From assembly GCA_016704445.1 (NCBI GenBank), contig JADJAE010000061.1, forward strand, positions 1 to 64,000: a stretch of 64,000 nucleotides of DNA, read 5' to 3'. A program made the translations under genes and the position numbers. Source of the DNA: Deltaproteobacteria bacterium (lineage in GTDB: Bacteria > Myxococcota_A > Polyangia > Polyangiales > Ga0077539). The notes beneath the pieces were generated by a model. That model searched no databases. It worked only from the letters and a program-made list of their open reading frames with translations, and was not told the origin of the DNA. Below, in pieces: positions 50,830 through 59,768 of the stretch. Within the stretch, counting starts at the first letter, position 1; each line of letters begins with the position of its first letter.

Positions 50830-53667
50830 ATGGACCATCGACGACTCGTGATCGCGCCCGCCATCGTCATCGCGCTCGCCGCGGTGGGCGCGGCGCTGGT
50901 CGCCACGCGAAGCCCTGCTCCGCCCGCTCCGCCCGCTCCGCCGCGAAGGTCCGCCGCCGTCGCCCGCCCTCCGTCGCCCCGCATCGCGCGCCCCGCCGCC
51001 GCCCCGGAGCGCGCCGTGCTGCCCGCCACCCTCCGCGAGCTCAGCGCCCGCCTCGACGCCCGCTACGTCCTGCGCCCGGACGCCCGCTTCGCCCTCGCGC
51101 TCCAGCACCTCGCCTCGCTCGAGACCCCGGCCTCGCCCGCCCCCGAGCTGCGCCCCAGCCGTGATGGCTGGTCGGTGCTGGTGCGCGGAACCCCGGTGGC
51201 GACGCTCCCGAGGGACGTCACCTTCGACGCCATGCTCACCGCGGCGGTGGCCTTCGCCACGGAGCGCGACCTCCCCACGAGGGTCGAGCTCGCCCATGAG
51301 GCTCCGCCCCGGAGCGACGCCCTCGCCGCCCCGATGCTGCGCGACCCCTGGGCCGCCGCCCGCGCCGCCGACGCCCGATGGATCGCAGGCGTCCACCGGG
51401 TGTCCGACGTCGTGGCGCTGGGCCGCGCGCTCGCCCTCACCGCCGCGCTCTCCAGGGACCCGCTGGGGCTCGGCGACGCGGTCGCGGCGAGGTCCCTCTC
51501 GGCGCTGGCCCTGGCGCGCGCGGCGGGCTCCCCCGACCCGCTGGGCGAGGCCCTGCTCTGCCACGCGATGACCTACACCGCCGAGGCGGCGGGTCGCTCC
51601 GAGGCGCTGTCGACGACGCACCGCGACGCGGTTGCGAGGGTGCTGCTGGCCGCTCGCGAGGGAGCCGCCGCCCCGAGGACGGACCTCGCCGGGGCGCGCC
51701 GGGCGGCGCAGGACATACCGGGTCAGGTATTGACCTCCCTGGAGCGCGACGAGGGGACGATGTCGGGCGCGGGCGCGGCGGCCTTCGCGCGCTTCTCGGC
51801 GCTGGAGACCGCGGAGGTCACCGACGGCGGCTGGATCGATCGGTCGGTGACGGAGTCGCGACGGCGGTCGCGCTGGGGCGACGGGCTGATGCGGGTGCTC
51901 TCCGCGGCGCAGCAGGCGGCCTCGACCCCATCGCAGGCGCAGGAGGTGCTGGCGCTGCTGGGCAACCCCTCCGACCCCCTGGGCGACGCGTGGCTCTCCT
52001 GGGCGAGGCGTTACATCGTCGCGTCGGCGAGCGCGTCGGCGAGGGCGACGCTGGCGCAGGACGTGGGCGGGGCCTCGGGCGTCGGGATCCCCGTGGCGCT
52101 GCGCAGCCTGCGGGTGCTGGTGGCCGAAGGAGGGGGAGGTACGACCGCGGTGATGTCGGCCATCGAGCGCCTCGCGCGGCTGATGGACCAGCGCCCTGCG
52201 CACCGCCTCGCGCTGGGCTCGCTGCTGATCGACGGCGCGTACGATGTCCCGAGGGCGGAGGCGATGCTGGCCGCCGGGGTGGCGCAGGCGCCGGGCTTCG
52301 ACGCGGCGGCGGGCGCGCGGCTGGCGGTGATCCGCGGCGACCGCGGGGGGCTGCTGGCGCTGGCGAGGACGGGCTCTCCCGCGGGGCGCGTCGCGGCGCT
52401 GCGGCCCCTGGCGAGGACCCCTGGGCCGGACTCGGCGCAGCAGGACGCGGCGTGGCAGGCGCTCATCGACGAGACCCGCGGCGACGGGGAGCTGATGGCC
52501 CAGTGGGGCATGGCGCTGATCGCTCGAGGCGAGGCGTCGCGCGCGAGGGACACGCTGACGGCGTGGGCGTCGTCGAACCACCGCGCCTCGTCGGCCGCGC
52601 AGGTGGCGGTGGCGGCGGCGCTGGGCGAGGCGCTGCTGCGGCTGCGCGACCTGCCTGGGGCGTGGAGGGTGCTGGAGCCCTGGGCGACCTCGGACTCGGT
52701 GCCCGCGCTCTCGGCCGGGGCGAGGGCGCTGATCGAGCTGGAGCGCTTCGAGGAGGCCGAGCGCCTCGCGCGCAGGGCGTGGGACCGGGACGAGCACGCG
52801 CCCACCACGGCGCTGCTGGCGGAGGCGTGCTGGCGTCGCTCGAACCACGCGGCGGCGGCGGAGGCGCTGTCGTCGAGGGCCGGGGCGATGAGCGAGCCGA
52901 CCTGGGAAGAGACCGTGGGTCAGAGCTTCGACGCGGTGTTCAGCGGGCGCTCTCCGACCGAGGGCAGGGCGGCGCTGGCCGCGCTGGGGCCGGAGGTGGA
53001 CGTGCTGCGGCGCTCGGCGCTGCTCAGGGCGATGCTGAGGGCGGGGCACGGGGGCATCGCGGCGCAGATCCACGAGAGCCTGAGGGGGGAGGGGGACGCG
53101 CACCGGGAGCTGCTGCTGGCGCGCTACGCGATGAGGGTGGCGAGCGAGGGCGAGCTGCCGGCGGGGGAGTGGCTTCAGGGAGAGGTCCCGGGCCCTGAGC
53201 GGGTGGAGCTCGCCGACGCGGCGTATGCGCGGCGGCTGGGCGAGGTGCTGTGGGGCGTGGTGGACGCTCCTTCGGGGGGCCCCGCGGGGGACAGGGTGTG
53301 GCTGCTGAGGGCGTCGTCGTCGCTGAGAGAGGGAGCGAGCGACCCGCACCGGCCGGAGCTGCTGGAGCACCTGAGGGCGAGCGACAACGGCGGTTGGGCC
53401 CACACGCTGGCAAGGCACCTGATGGACCTGTCGCCCATGGAGGCGGTGCGCGCGCAGGCCGACACGAGGGAGCAGGAGTGGCAGACGGCCTACTACCTCG
53501 GGCTGAAGGCCCTGGCCGCGGGCGATCGGGCCGCGGCCTCGGACTGGTTCCACGGGGCGCTGGACCCGGGGGAGGGCGCGCCGGTGGAGGCGCGCTGGGC
53601 GCTGGCCGCGCTGCGCGAGGAGGCCTCTGGCGACCGGGGGCTGGCGCTGCGGGTCGAGGCGGAGTGA
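50830..53667 (+). CDS. Membrane-anchored repeat protein (TPR-like), unknown function
   Basis: 945 aa. Starts MDHRRLVIAPAIVIALAAVG, a single N-terminal membrane segment, followed by a Pro/Ala spacer 'PAPPAPPAPPRRSAAVARPP'. The rest is almost entirely helical and Ala/Leu/Arg rich. Degenerate TPR-like pairs are visible, e.g. 'ALIELERFEEAERLARRAWD' then 'RDEHAPTTALLAEACWRRSN', and 'YYLGLKALAAGDRAAASDWF'. No enzyme motif seen. Located just upstream of the Hsp70-like gene (48-bp gap), so it may act in the same assembly or quality-control process; inferred from position only. Confidence 0.7.
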   Translation: MDHRRLVIAPAIVIALAAVGAALVATRSPAPPAPPAPPRRSAAVARPPSPRIARPAAAPERAVLPATLRELSARLDARYVLRPDARFALALQHLASLETPASPAPELRPSRDGWSVLVRGTPVATLPRDVTFDAMLTAAVAFATERDLPTRVELAHEAPPRSDALAAPMLRDPWAAARAADARWIAGVHRVSDVVALGRALALTAALSRDPLGLGDAVAARSLSALALARAAGSPDPLGEALLCHAMTYTAEAAGRSEALSTTHRDAVARVLLAAREGAAAPRTDLAGARRAAQDIPGQVLTSLERDEGTMSGAGAAAFARFSALETAEVTDGGWIDRSVTESRRRSRWGDGLMRVLSAAQQAASTPSQAQEVLALLGNPSDPLGDAWLSWARRYIVASASASARATLAQDVGGASGVGIPVALRSLRVLVAEGGGGTTAVMSAIERLARLMDQRPAHRLALGSLLIDGAYDVPRAEAMLAAGVAQAPGFDAAAGARLAVIRGDRGGLLALARTGSPAGRVAALRPLARTPGPDSAQQDAAWQALIDETRGDGELMAQWGMALIARGEASRARDTLTAWASSNHRASSAAQVAVAAALGEALLRLRDLPGAWRVLEPWATSDSVPALSAGARALIELERFEEAERLARRAWDRDEHAPTTALLAEACWRRSNHAAAAEALSSRAGAMSEPTWEETVGQSFDAVFSGRSPTEGRAALAALGPEVDVLRRSALLRAMLRAGHGGIAAQIHESLRGEGDAHRELLLARYAMRVASEGELPAGEWLQGEVPGPERVELADAAYARRLGEVLWGVVDAPSGGPAGDRVWLLRASSSLREGASDPHRPELLEHLRASDNGGWAHTLARHLMDLSPMEAVRAQADTREQEWQTAYYLGLKALAAGDRAAASDWFHGALDPGEGAPVEARWALAALREEASGDRGLALRVEAE

Positions 53668-53715
53668 GCGGGGGTTAAGGGCCCTGCGCCCCGTGATACA
53701 ACCGCGCGCACAGCC

Positions 53716-56462
53716 ATGACCGATGCCGTGCGCGTTGACTCCTTCACCTACGAGCTCCACGGCGCCGACCTCGTGGTGCACCCCGATGCGCCCGTCGACG
53801 CGCTCCACACCGTGCGGCTCCCGCTGCCCTCGGCGTGGCCCTCCACCGGCCGCCTCGTGGTGCGCGCCTCCGGCGTCTGCGAGCAGCCCTTCGAGGCCGC
53901 CCTCGCCGTCGACCGGGTCACCCTCTCCCCCTCCGTCGCCGCCACCGTGCGCGACGACCTCACCTTCGAGCTCGAGCTCTCCGTCCCCTTCGCCGCGCTC
54001 TCTTCGCTCGCGGGCGATCCCCGCCGGATCGACCTCCTCGTCGCCGGGCGCCCGCTCCAGCTCGCCCGCCTCCAGCTCGTGCCCACGACCCTCTCGCTGG
54101 AGCCCGACTCCTTCGAGCTCCGCGAGGCCACCGACTCCATCCTCGTCAACGCCCCCGAGCGCCAGCTCTTCGACCTCCAGAACCCCGAGGAGGGCTTCTG
54201 GATCGGCACCGGCCGCTGGCGCCTCCGCCTGCTCGTCGACTGGCGCCGCGCCCCCGACGACGCCCCCTTCGCGCTCGACGCCCGCCCCGCCGACGTCGGT
54301 CTCCGCGTAGAGCACCCGACCTTCGCCAGCGAGGCCGTGCGCGAAGACCCCTCTCGCCGCGCGGGCGGCCGACGAACATACACCGAGCTGTATGTCGACA
54401 CCTCGCACCCGTCGCTGAGCGAGGGCGTCCCCCCCGAAGGGGTCGACCTCCCGCTGCGCATCGCCGTCTCCCACCCGCTCTCCGTCGCTCCCGTCGAGGG
54501 CCTCGACCTCCCCTCCCTCCGCCTCACCTGGACCCGCGTCGTCGCCCTTCGTCTTCGCGACCCCCGGCCCTCGCTGCCGACCTTCCGCCGCCTCTCCGCC
54601 GTCGGCATCGACTTCGGCACCACCGCCACCGTCGCGGCCTTCACCCACCAGGGCTACCGCTCGCTGATGCGCCTCGGCTCGCCCCCCGACGCGCGCACCA
54701 ACCCCGCGGAGAACCCCACCGTGCTCCTCATCGAGGACCACGAGCGCCTCTGGGCCGAGCTCTCCTCTCGCGACGCGACGCGCCGATTCCCCGACCTGCT
54801 GCGCGTGGTGCAGGCCTCCCACGCGGCGAGGGAGAAGCTCAGCGAGTTTCCCAACGCGGTGGTCACGGAGATCAAGTCCCTCCCCGAGCGGGTGTTCGCG
54901 CTCGACCAGGCGCCGCAGCTCCGCGACCGCGAGAAGAAGGCCGATTTCCTCCTCGACGAGCCCCGGGTGCGCATGGTCGTGCGGGCCTACGGCTACCTCC
55001 TCGGTCGGGCCATCAACCGCCCCGGTCAGGAGGTCTTCCTCCGCTACTGGCTGACCTACCCCGCGGAGTTCGACGAGCGGGCGCGGGCGCTGCTCATCGA
55101 AGAGCTTCGGGCGGGCATCCTGCTGTCCATCCCCGAGGGCATCTCCGCCGACGAGGTCACGGTGCAGATGCAGGCCACCGAGCCCGAGGCCTACGCCGCC
55201 GAGGTGTGCCCCGAGCTCGCGGCGCACCCGGCCTTCGCGCCCCTCCTCGAGAAGTTCGGCGAGCTGCGCTTCGCGGTCTTCGACTTCGGCGGAGGAACCC
55301 TCGACATCGCCTGCGGCCGCTACCGCCCGGCCACTCCGGAGGAGGAGTCCGCCTCGGGCTGCACCTCGGTCATCGAGACGCTCCAGGTCGCCGGCGACGA
55401 CCACCTCGGCGGCGACTACCTCACCCACGAGCTGGTGTGGCTCGTCCATCAGCACCCCGAGCACCTGCCCGAGATGGAGGCGCGCGAGGTCCCGATGCAG
55501 CGCCCGGTGACCATCCCCGAGAACAAGCTCGCCCGCTCTCCGCAGCTCTACAAGCGCTCGCTGGCCGCGCGGCAGAACAAGGTCCGCTTCCAGGACGCGC
55601 TCGCGCTGGAGCAGGTGAAGTTCAAGCGCGCCAACGAGATGGCCCGCGTCGACTCGCTGGTGGCCCGCCGCCTCGACGAGTCCGAGGTGGCCCTGGAGTC
55701 CCTCAAGAACGACATCCCCGGCGTGCAGAAGAAGCTCGGCACGCACCTCGAGGAGCGCGTGCGCGACGGCGCGAGGCAGCTCGCCAGCATGATCGCGTCG
55801 ACCCCGTGGGAGCCCGGCGCCGCGGGCTCGCTCGCCCCGGCGAGCGGGTGGCGAGAGCGAGGGGTGGTGATCCTGCTGGCGGGCAACAGCTCCCGCTCGG
55901 ACTACGTGGAGCGGGCGCTGGCGCAGGCCCTCGACGCGCCCGACCTCAAGGTGTGGACCCCGACGGACGACTTCGCTCCTCAGGGCGTGGTCCGCTACGA
56001 GACCCCGTCGAGGATCGAGCGCGGCGCGGAGATTCTGGGCGTCACGCCGAAGACCGCGGTGGCCCTCGGGGCGCTTCGCATCGCCAACCGCGACGTGCAC
56101 CTCGTCCGCGCGGCGCAGGGCTTCAGCTTCTTCGTGGGCGACCTCCGGGGCTTTCCGCCGAAGTTCACGGCGCTGCTTCCGATGGGCACGCTGCCGCAGA
56201 GCCCCGATCCCTTCGGCGACCACTACCTCGACTTCGGCCCATGGAACGGCCAGAAGCCCCTTCGCATCGCCAAGGAGTACGAGCCCGGTCGCATGAGCGC
56301 CAACGACCGAGGATCATCTCCGTCCGCCCGGAGATCCCCCCCGACGCGGCGGGTCGGCTCTACCTCTGCCCCTCGTCGCCCACCTCGGTGATGGTGCACC
56401 TCGTCCTCGCGGACGGCACGACGGTGCGCGCTCCCCTCAACCTCGCACCCTACTTCGCGTGA
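53716..56462 (+). CDS. Variant Hsp70-family ATPase with ~290-residue N-terminal extension (frameshifted near end)
   Basis: About 915 aa. The Hsp70 ATPase core starts only at about residue 295: phosphate-1 motif 'AVGIDFGTTATVAAF' (297), phosphate-2 'FDFGGGTLDIACG' (about 522) and adenosine motif 'VILLAGNSSRSDYVERALAQ' (about 720). The N-terminal part is beta-rich ('LVVRASGVCEQPFEAALAVD', 'LRLLVDWRRAPDDAPFALD') and unlike DnaK. A canonical substrate-binding domain is not recognisable; a charged helical insertion lies between the phosphate-2 and adenosine motifs. The frame changes near 56313 (one C missing); the restored end reads PRIISVRPEIPPDAAGRLYL ... NLAPYFA and stops at 56462, overlapping the next ATG by one base. 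Confidence 0.82.
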
Positions 56463-57277
56463 TGGCCACTCCTCCCGACGATCCGATCGCAAGGGCATGG
56501 ACCGTCGCGCTGCGCTCTCAGCTCGACGCCGTGGTGGCGCAGTTCGAGGCGCAGCTGCGGCAGCACGTGGCGTACAGCAACGCCCAGCACGGCCGCGAGC
56601 TCGCGGGGCTCAACGCGCGCATCACCGAGCTGGATCAATCCCTGGTGGCCTCGCGCGCCGTGCAGTCGCAGCAGGCCGCCGAGCTCGCCCGCCTGCTGGG
56701 AGAGCGCGAGCGCTGGACCCTGGAGGCCCGGCAGCTCCAGGACGCGCTGCGGGCGCAGACGGCGGAGCTCACCCGGCTGCGCGACGAGCTCGCCGAGCGC
56801 GACGACGAGGCCCGCACCCTTGCGATGCAGGTGCAGTCTCTGGACGCGCAGTTCGCCTCCGAGCGTGAGCTTGTGGCGGCGCTGCTGGGCGTGTCGGGCT
56901 CTCAGCTCTTCGACGCGGCGCAGGCGACGCTGGGCGCGGCGCTGGACGCGACGCCCGGGTGCTACGGCGCGCTGAAGGCGAAGCGCATGGACGTGGTGCT
57001 GGCGGGCGCGATGCGCGAGCGGGGGCGGAGCGCGGTGCGGGCTGCGCTGACCGACGACGAGCGGCGCGCGCTGTCGAGGGCCGCGGCGGCGGCGGGCTGC
57101 GAGCTGGTGGAGGCGGCGCTGGGGCAGCGGTACAGCGCGGCGTCGATGGACAAGGCGGGAGAGCGCGCGGAGCCGGCGGAGGAGGGCCTTGTGGTGGCGT
57201 GCGTGATGCCGGGGCTGCGGCTGGCCGGGAGCGCGGGCTCGCTGGTGCACCCGAGGGTGATCGTGGGGACGGCGTAA
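56462..57277 (+). CDS. Coiled-coil partner of the Hsp70-like protein
   Basis: 271 aa. A long coiled coil occupies about residues 20-140 ('ELAGLNARITELDQSLVASR', 'RLLGERERWTLEARQLQDAL', 'TRLRDELAERDDEARTLAMQ'), followed by a small C-terminal domain ('ATPGCYGALKAKRMDVVLAG', 'VVACVMPGLRLAGSAGSLVH'). The overlap TGATG with the Hsp70-like gene implies coupled translation. The coiled coil plus compact domain resembles the layout of nucleotide exchange factors of the GrpE type, but no GrpE sequence signature is visible, so that role is a guess. Confidence 0.65.
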   Translation: MATPPDDPIARAWTVALRSQLDAVVAQFEAQLRQHVAYSNAQHGRELAGLNARITELDQSLVASRAVQSQQAAELARLLGERERWTLEARQLQDALRAQTAELTRLRDELAERDDEARTLAMQVQSLDAQFASERELVAALLGVSGSQLFDAAQATLGAALDATPGCYGALKAKRMDVVLAGAMRERGRSAVRAALTDDERRALSRAAAAAGCELVEAALGQRYSAASMDKAGERAEPAEEGLVVACVMPGLRLAGSAGSLVHPRVIVGTA

Positions 57278-57291
57278 GCTTCCCTGAACCA

Positions 57292-57468
57292 ATGGACGAC
57301 CGGCGCGACCCCAGACCGACCGAAGCTCAGGTGAACGAAGACGGCGTCGACCTGACGCTCATCCGCTGGTCGCTGAGCCTCTCTCCCCTCGAACGCCTCC
57401 GCGTGCTGGAGGGCCATATGGAATTCGCGGCGAAGGTCCAGCAGGCGCGGCGCGATGCAGCTCGTTGA
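57292..57468 (+). CDS. Small protein upstream of a nucleotidyltransferase
   Basis: 58 aa: 'NEDGVDLTLIRWSLSLSPLE' then 'RLRVLEGHMEFAAKVQQARR'. Short proteins with the 'VDLTLIRWxLSLxPxERLxVLE' pattern are found directly ahead of nucleotidyltransferase genes in many genomes, from memory; function unknown. It overlaps the next gene by 14 bp, as in toxin-antitoxin pairs. CCTGAACCA before the ATG gives no strong ribosome binding site. Confidence 0.6.
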   Translation: MDDRRDPRPTEAQVNEDGVDLTLIRWSLSLSPLERLRVLEGHMEFAAKVQQARRDAAR

Positions 57469-57928
57469 GCTCCTGCGGGTGCTGGTGCGGCACGAGGTCG
57501 AGTTCGTGGTGGTGGGCGGCGTGGCTGCAGTGATCAACGGCGCGCCGGTGACGACCTTCGACCTCGACATCCTTCACCGCAGGACTCCGGAGAACGTCCA
57601 TCGTCTGGTCGCTGCCCTGACGGAGCTCGACGCTACGTTCCGCACCGACTCCCGGAAGATCCGTCCGACCGAGTCCCATCTCTCGGGCCCAGGGCACGCG
57701 CTGCTCGTCACGAAGCTCGGCGTGCTCGACTCGTTGGGCACCATCGAGACGAACACCACCTACGAGGACGTGCTCGACGACACCTTCGTCACGAACATCG
57801 ACGGGCTGCCCATCCGGGCGCTGGAGCTTGCTCGGTTGATCCGGGTGAAGGAGCAGGCGGGGCGCGCGAAGGACATCGCGGTGCTGCCCGTGCTTCGGGC
57901 GACGCTCGTCGAGCGGAAGGGCTCGTGA
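57455..57928 (+). CDS. Nucleotidyltransferase-fold protein (DUF6036/AbiEii-like)
   Basis: 157 aa. N-terminal pol-beta-like core: 'VEFVVVGGVAAVINGAPVTT' with GG (residues 21-22) and 'FDLDILHRRTPENVHRLVAA' with the metal-binding pair D36 and D38, followed by the beta strand 'GHALLVTKLGVLDSLGTIET' and 'GLPIRALELARLIRVKEQAG', 'RAKDIAVLPVLRATL' (the Lys and Asp of the 'K...R.KD' helix). Similar proteins serve as toxin or antitoxin nucleotidyltransferases; paired here with the 58-aa protein. Substrate unknown. Confidence 0.78.
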   Translation: MQLVELLRVLVRHEVEFVVVGGVAAVINGAPVTTFDLDILHRRTPENVHRLVAALTELDATFRTDSRKIRPTESHLSGPGHALLVTKLGVLDSLGTIETNTTYEDVLDDTFVTNIDGLPIRALELARLIRVKEQAGRAKDIAVLPVLRATLVERKGS

Positions 57929-58452
57929 GCGACCGAGCCTTCGATTCCCTCTCCCCTCCCATGCCAGGCACCCTCGAAGCCATCCACGTCTTCCGCGAGC
58001 GCCGCGGGCCTCCCATCCTCCTCGCCGAGGCGGTGTTCGTCGCAGGGCGCGGCGTGCCCACCGATCAGCGCGACCGCCCCGGTGTGCCCCGCCCGGTGAG
58101 CGCCATCCGGGCGGAGACCATCGACCACGTGGCGCGCGCCCTGGGCATCGCGATCGCCCCCGGCTCGTCGCGCCGCAACCTCACCATCCGGGCACTGGAC
58201 CTCGACACCCTGCCCCGAGGCACGGTGCTCTCGATCGGCGAGGCGCGCTTCGAGGTGATCGCCCCCTGCGACGCCTGCGTGCGGATGGAGTCCGCGCTGG
58301 GCCCTGGCGCCCCGGCCCATATGCAGGGCCGCGGAGGCATCGCCCTGACCATCGTGCAGGGAGGACGCGTCGCGTGTGGTGATGTCGTCGAGGTGGCGGT
58401 GCTGGGGACGGTGCCGCTCTACGAGCCGCGAGAGCGCCCTCGCGGCTGGTGA
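57925..58452 (+). CDS. MOSC domain protein
   Basis: 175 aa from GTG 57925, overlapping the previous stop as GTGA. MOSC domains bind the molybdenum cofactor and carry a conserved Cys. Visible: 'GTLEAIHVFRERRGPPILLA', 'VPTDQRDRPGVPRPVSAI', 'GSSRRNLTIRALDLDTLPRG' (the N-L-T-I/V motif), 'RFEVIAPCDACVRMESALGP' with conserved Cys (CxxC), and 'GRGGIALTIVQGGRVACGDV'. Length matches the stand-alone YiiM-like MOSC group. Probably handles Mo-cofactor sulfur or detoxifies N-hydroxylated compounds; the operon position with a nucleotidyltransferase gives no further clue. Confidence 0.83.
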   Translation: MSDRAFDSLSPPMPGTLEAIHVFRERRGPPILLAEAVFVAGRGVPTDQRDRPGVPRPVSAIRAETIDHVARALGIAIAPGSSRRNLTIRALDLDTLPRGTVLSIGEARFEVIAPCDACVRMESALGPGAPAHMQGRGGIALTIVQGGRVACGDVVEVAVLGTVPLYEPRERPRGW

Positions 58453-58462
58453 GGCGCTTCGC

Positions 58463-59701
58463 TCAGTAGCCCGGCGGAAGGATCACGCTGGAGAGCGGCG
58501 TGCGGTTGGCCATGTCCGCGGTCCAGGTGATGGGGCCGTTGAGGTAGTCGGTGTAGAGGTCGGTGTAGCCGCCGAAGAAGCCGGTGCCCGAGGGGTCTCG
58601 CGCGGTGCCCCAGGAGTTCTTGATGCGGATGAACTCGATGGAGCCGTAGCGGGCCGCGAGGGCCTGGTCGGCCTCGGTGGCGAGCTCGCCCGCGCGGAGG
58701 GTGCGCTCGGGTTGACCCGGCTGGCGGATCACCACCTGGTAGTCCTCCATGACGGTGAGGTGCCCGCCCTGGCGGCCCGGGGCGGTGAGGTTCGACATCC
58801 GGAAGACCCCGGCCGACGACATCGCGTTGAAGTCGACGAGCCAGGAGATGAGCACCGGCTGGTTGTCGTTGAGGGCGCGCATCACCCGCTGCTGGAAGGC
58901 GGTGCGGGTGCTGGCGGTGGTGCCGTAGGAGGCGCTGCGCCAGGCGAAGCGGCCGTAGCCGATGACGTCGGCGAGGGTGCCGTCGACCTGCTGCCCGCGG
59001 CCGTTGCGGTACGCCGCCGTGCGGATGGGGATCGAGCTCACCGGGCGGAAGAACCCGTCGGCGGTGGTGCGGGAGTAGGGGAGGACGGTGGCGCCGCGGG
59101 CGCCGAAGACCCGGGTGATCTCGGCCTGCACGGCGGGGCTGAGCTGCCACGCGGTGAAGAGCGTCTGGAGCACCAGCGCCGGGTCGCGGCGGGCCTCCGG
59201 GGTGGCGAGCGCGCCTCCCTCGTTGAGGGCGGTGTTGATCGCCCGCAGCGCGTCGGACTGACGCGTCGAGCGGTCGGCCATGGCCTCCTCGGGGATGAAC
59301 TCCGACTCGTAGACCACGCCGCGGGCCTTGAGGATGGTCATGGCGCCGTCCCACCAGCCGCCGGTGGGGACCTCCGAGCGGCCCGCGGTGGTGGTCACCC
59401 GGCCGCCGGTGATCTTGCCGTACCAGTCCCAGAAGGTGATCCAGCTCTCGGAGATGTTGATGTCCTGGCCGGTGCGGGCGCGGTGCAGCGACTCGGCCCA
59501 GCCCGTGGCCGCGTACGACCAGCAGTTGCCGATGGACTGGTTGCGCACCGCGGTGTGGTTCACGTCGGTGACGGGCTCGACGTACTCGCCGCTCTCGTCG
59601 ATCGCCGCGGCCTCGTCCGTCGCGCACCCGCTCACCGCAGGGACGGCCAGCGCCAGCATCAACCCGAGGCGCCACCCGCGACGCCAGCTACCCAGGACCA
59701 T
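58463..59701 (-). CDS. Papain-like (C1) cysteine peptidase lipoprotein
   Basis: 412 aa. Signal peptide with lipobox 'LALAVPAVSGCATD' (Cys26). Peptidase C1 features: 'VRNQSIGNCWSYAATGWAES' with the nucleophile Cys60 in the QxxxxCW context, His in 'RQGGHLTVMEDYQVV', and Asn in 'IRIKNSWGTARDPSGTGFFG', completing the Cys-His-Asn triad. 'WWDGAMTILKARGVVYESEF' corresponds to the region after the catalytic helix of bleomycin-hydrolase/C1A relatives. No propeptide beyond ~30 residues. Anchored lipoprotein, probably periplasmic or surface protease. The gene stands alone and converges on the MOSC gene. Confidence 0.87.
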   Translation of the reverse strand: MVLGSWRRGWRLGLMLALAVPAVSGCATDEAAAIDESGEYVEPVTDVNHTAVRNQSIGNCWSYAATGWAESLHRARTGQDINISESWITFWDWYGKITGGRVTTTAGRSEVPTGGWWDGAMTILKARGVVYESEFIPEEAMADRSTRQSDALRAINTALNEGGALATPEARRDPALVLQTLFTAWQLSPAVQAEITRVFGARGATVLPYSRTTADGFFRPVSSIPIRTAAYRNGRGQQVDGTLADVIGYGRFAWRSASYGTTASTRTAFQQRVMRALNDNQPVLISWLVDFNAMSSAGVFRMSNLTAPGRQGGHLTVMEDYQVVIRQPGQPERTLRAGELATEADQALAARYGSIEFIRIKNSWGTARDPSGTGFFGGYTDLYTDYLNGPITWTADMANRTPLSSVILPPGY

Positions 59702-59768
59702 GTGCTCGACTCCCTCGCCCGCGGTTTGAGAGACGTACCGACGCTCTCACGGACGCACCCCGGTTATC

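Noticed and set aside
50776..56223. 1815-residue minus-strand open frame across the TPR-like and Hsp70-like genes
   Set aside because: A shadow of GC-rich codon bias; no motifs, while the plus strand has intact Hsp70 signatures.
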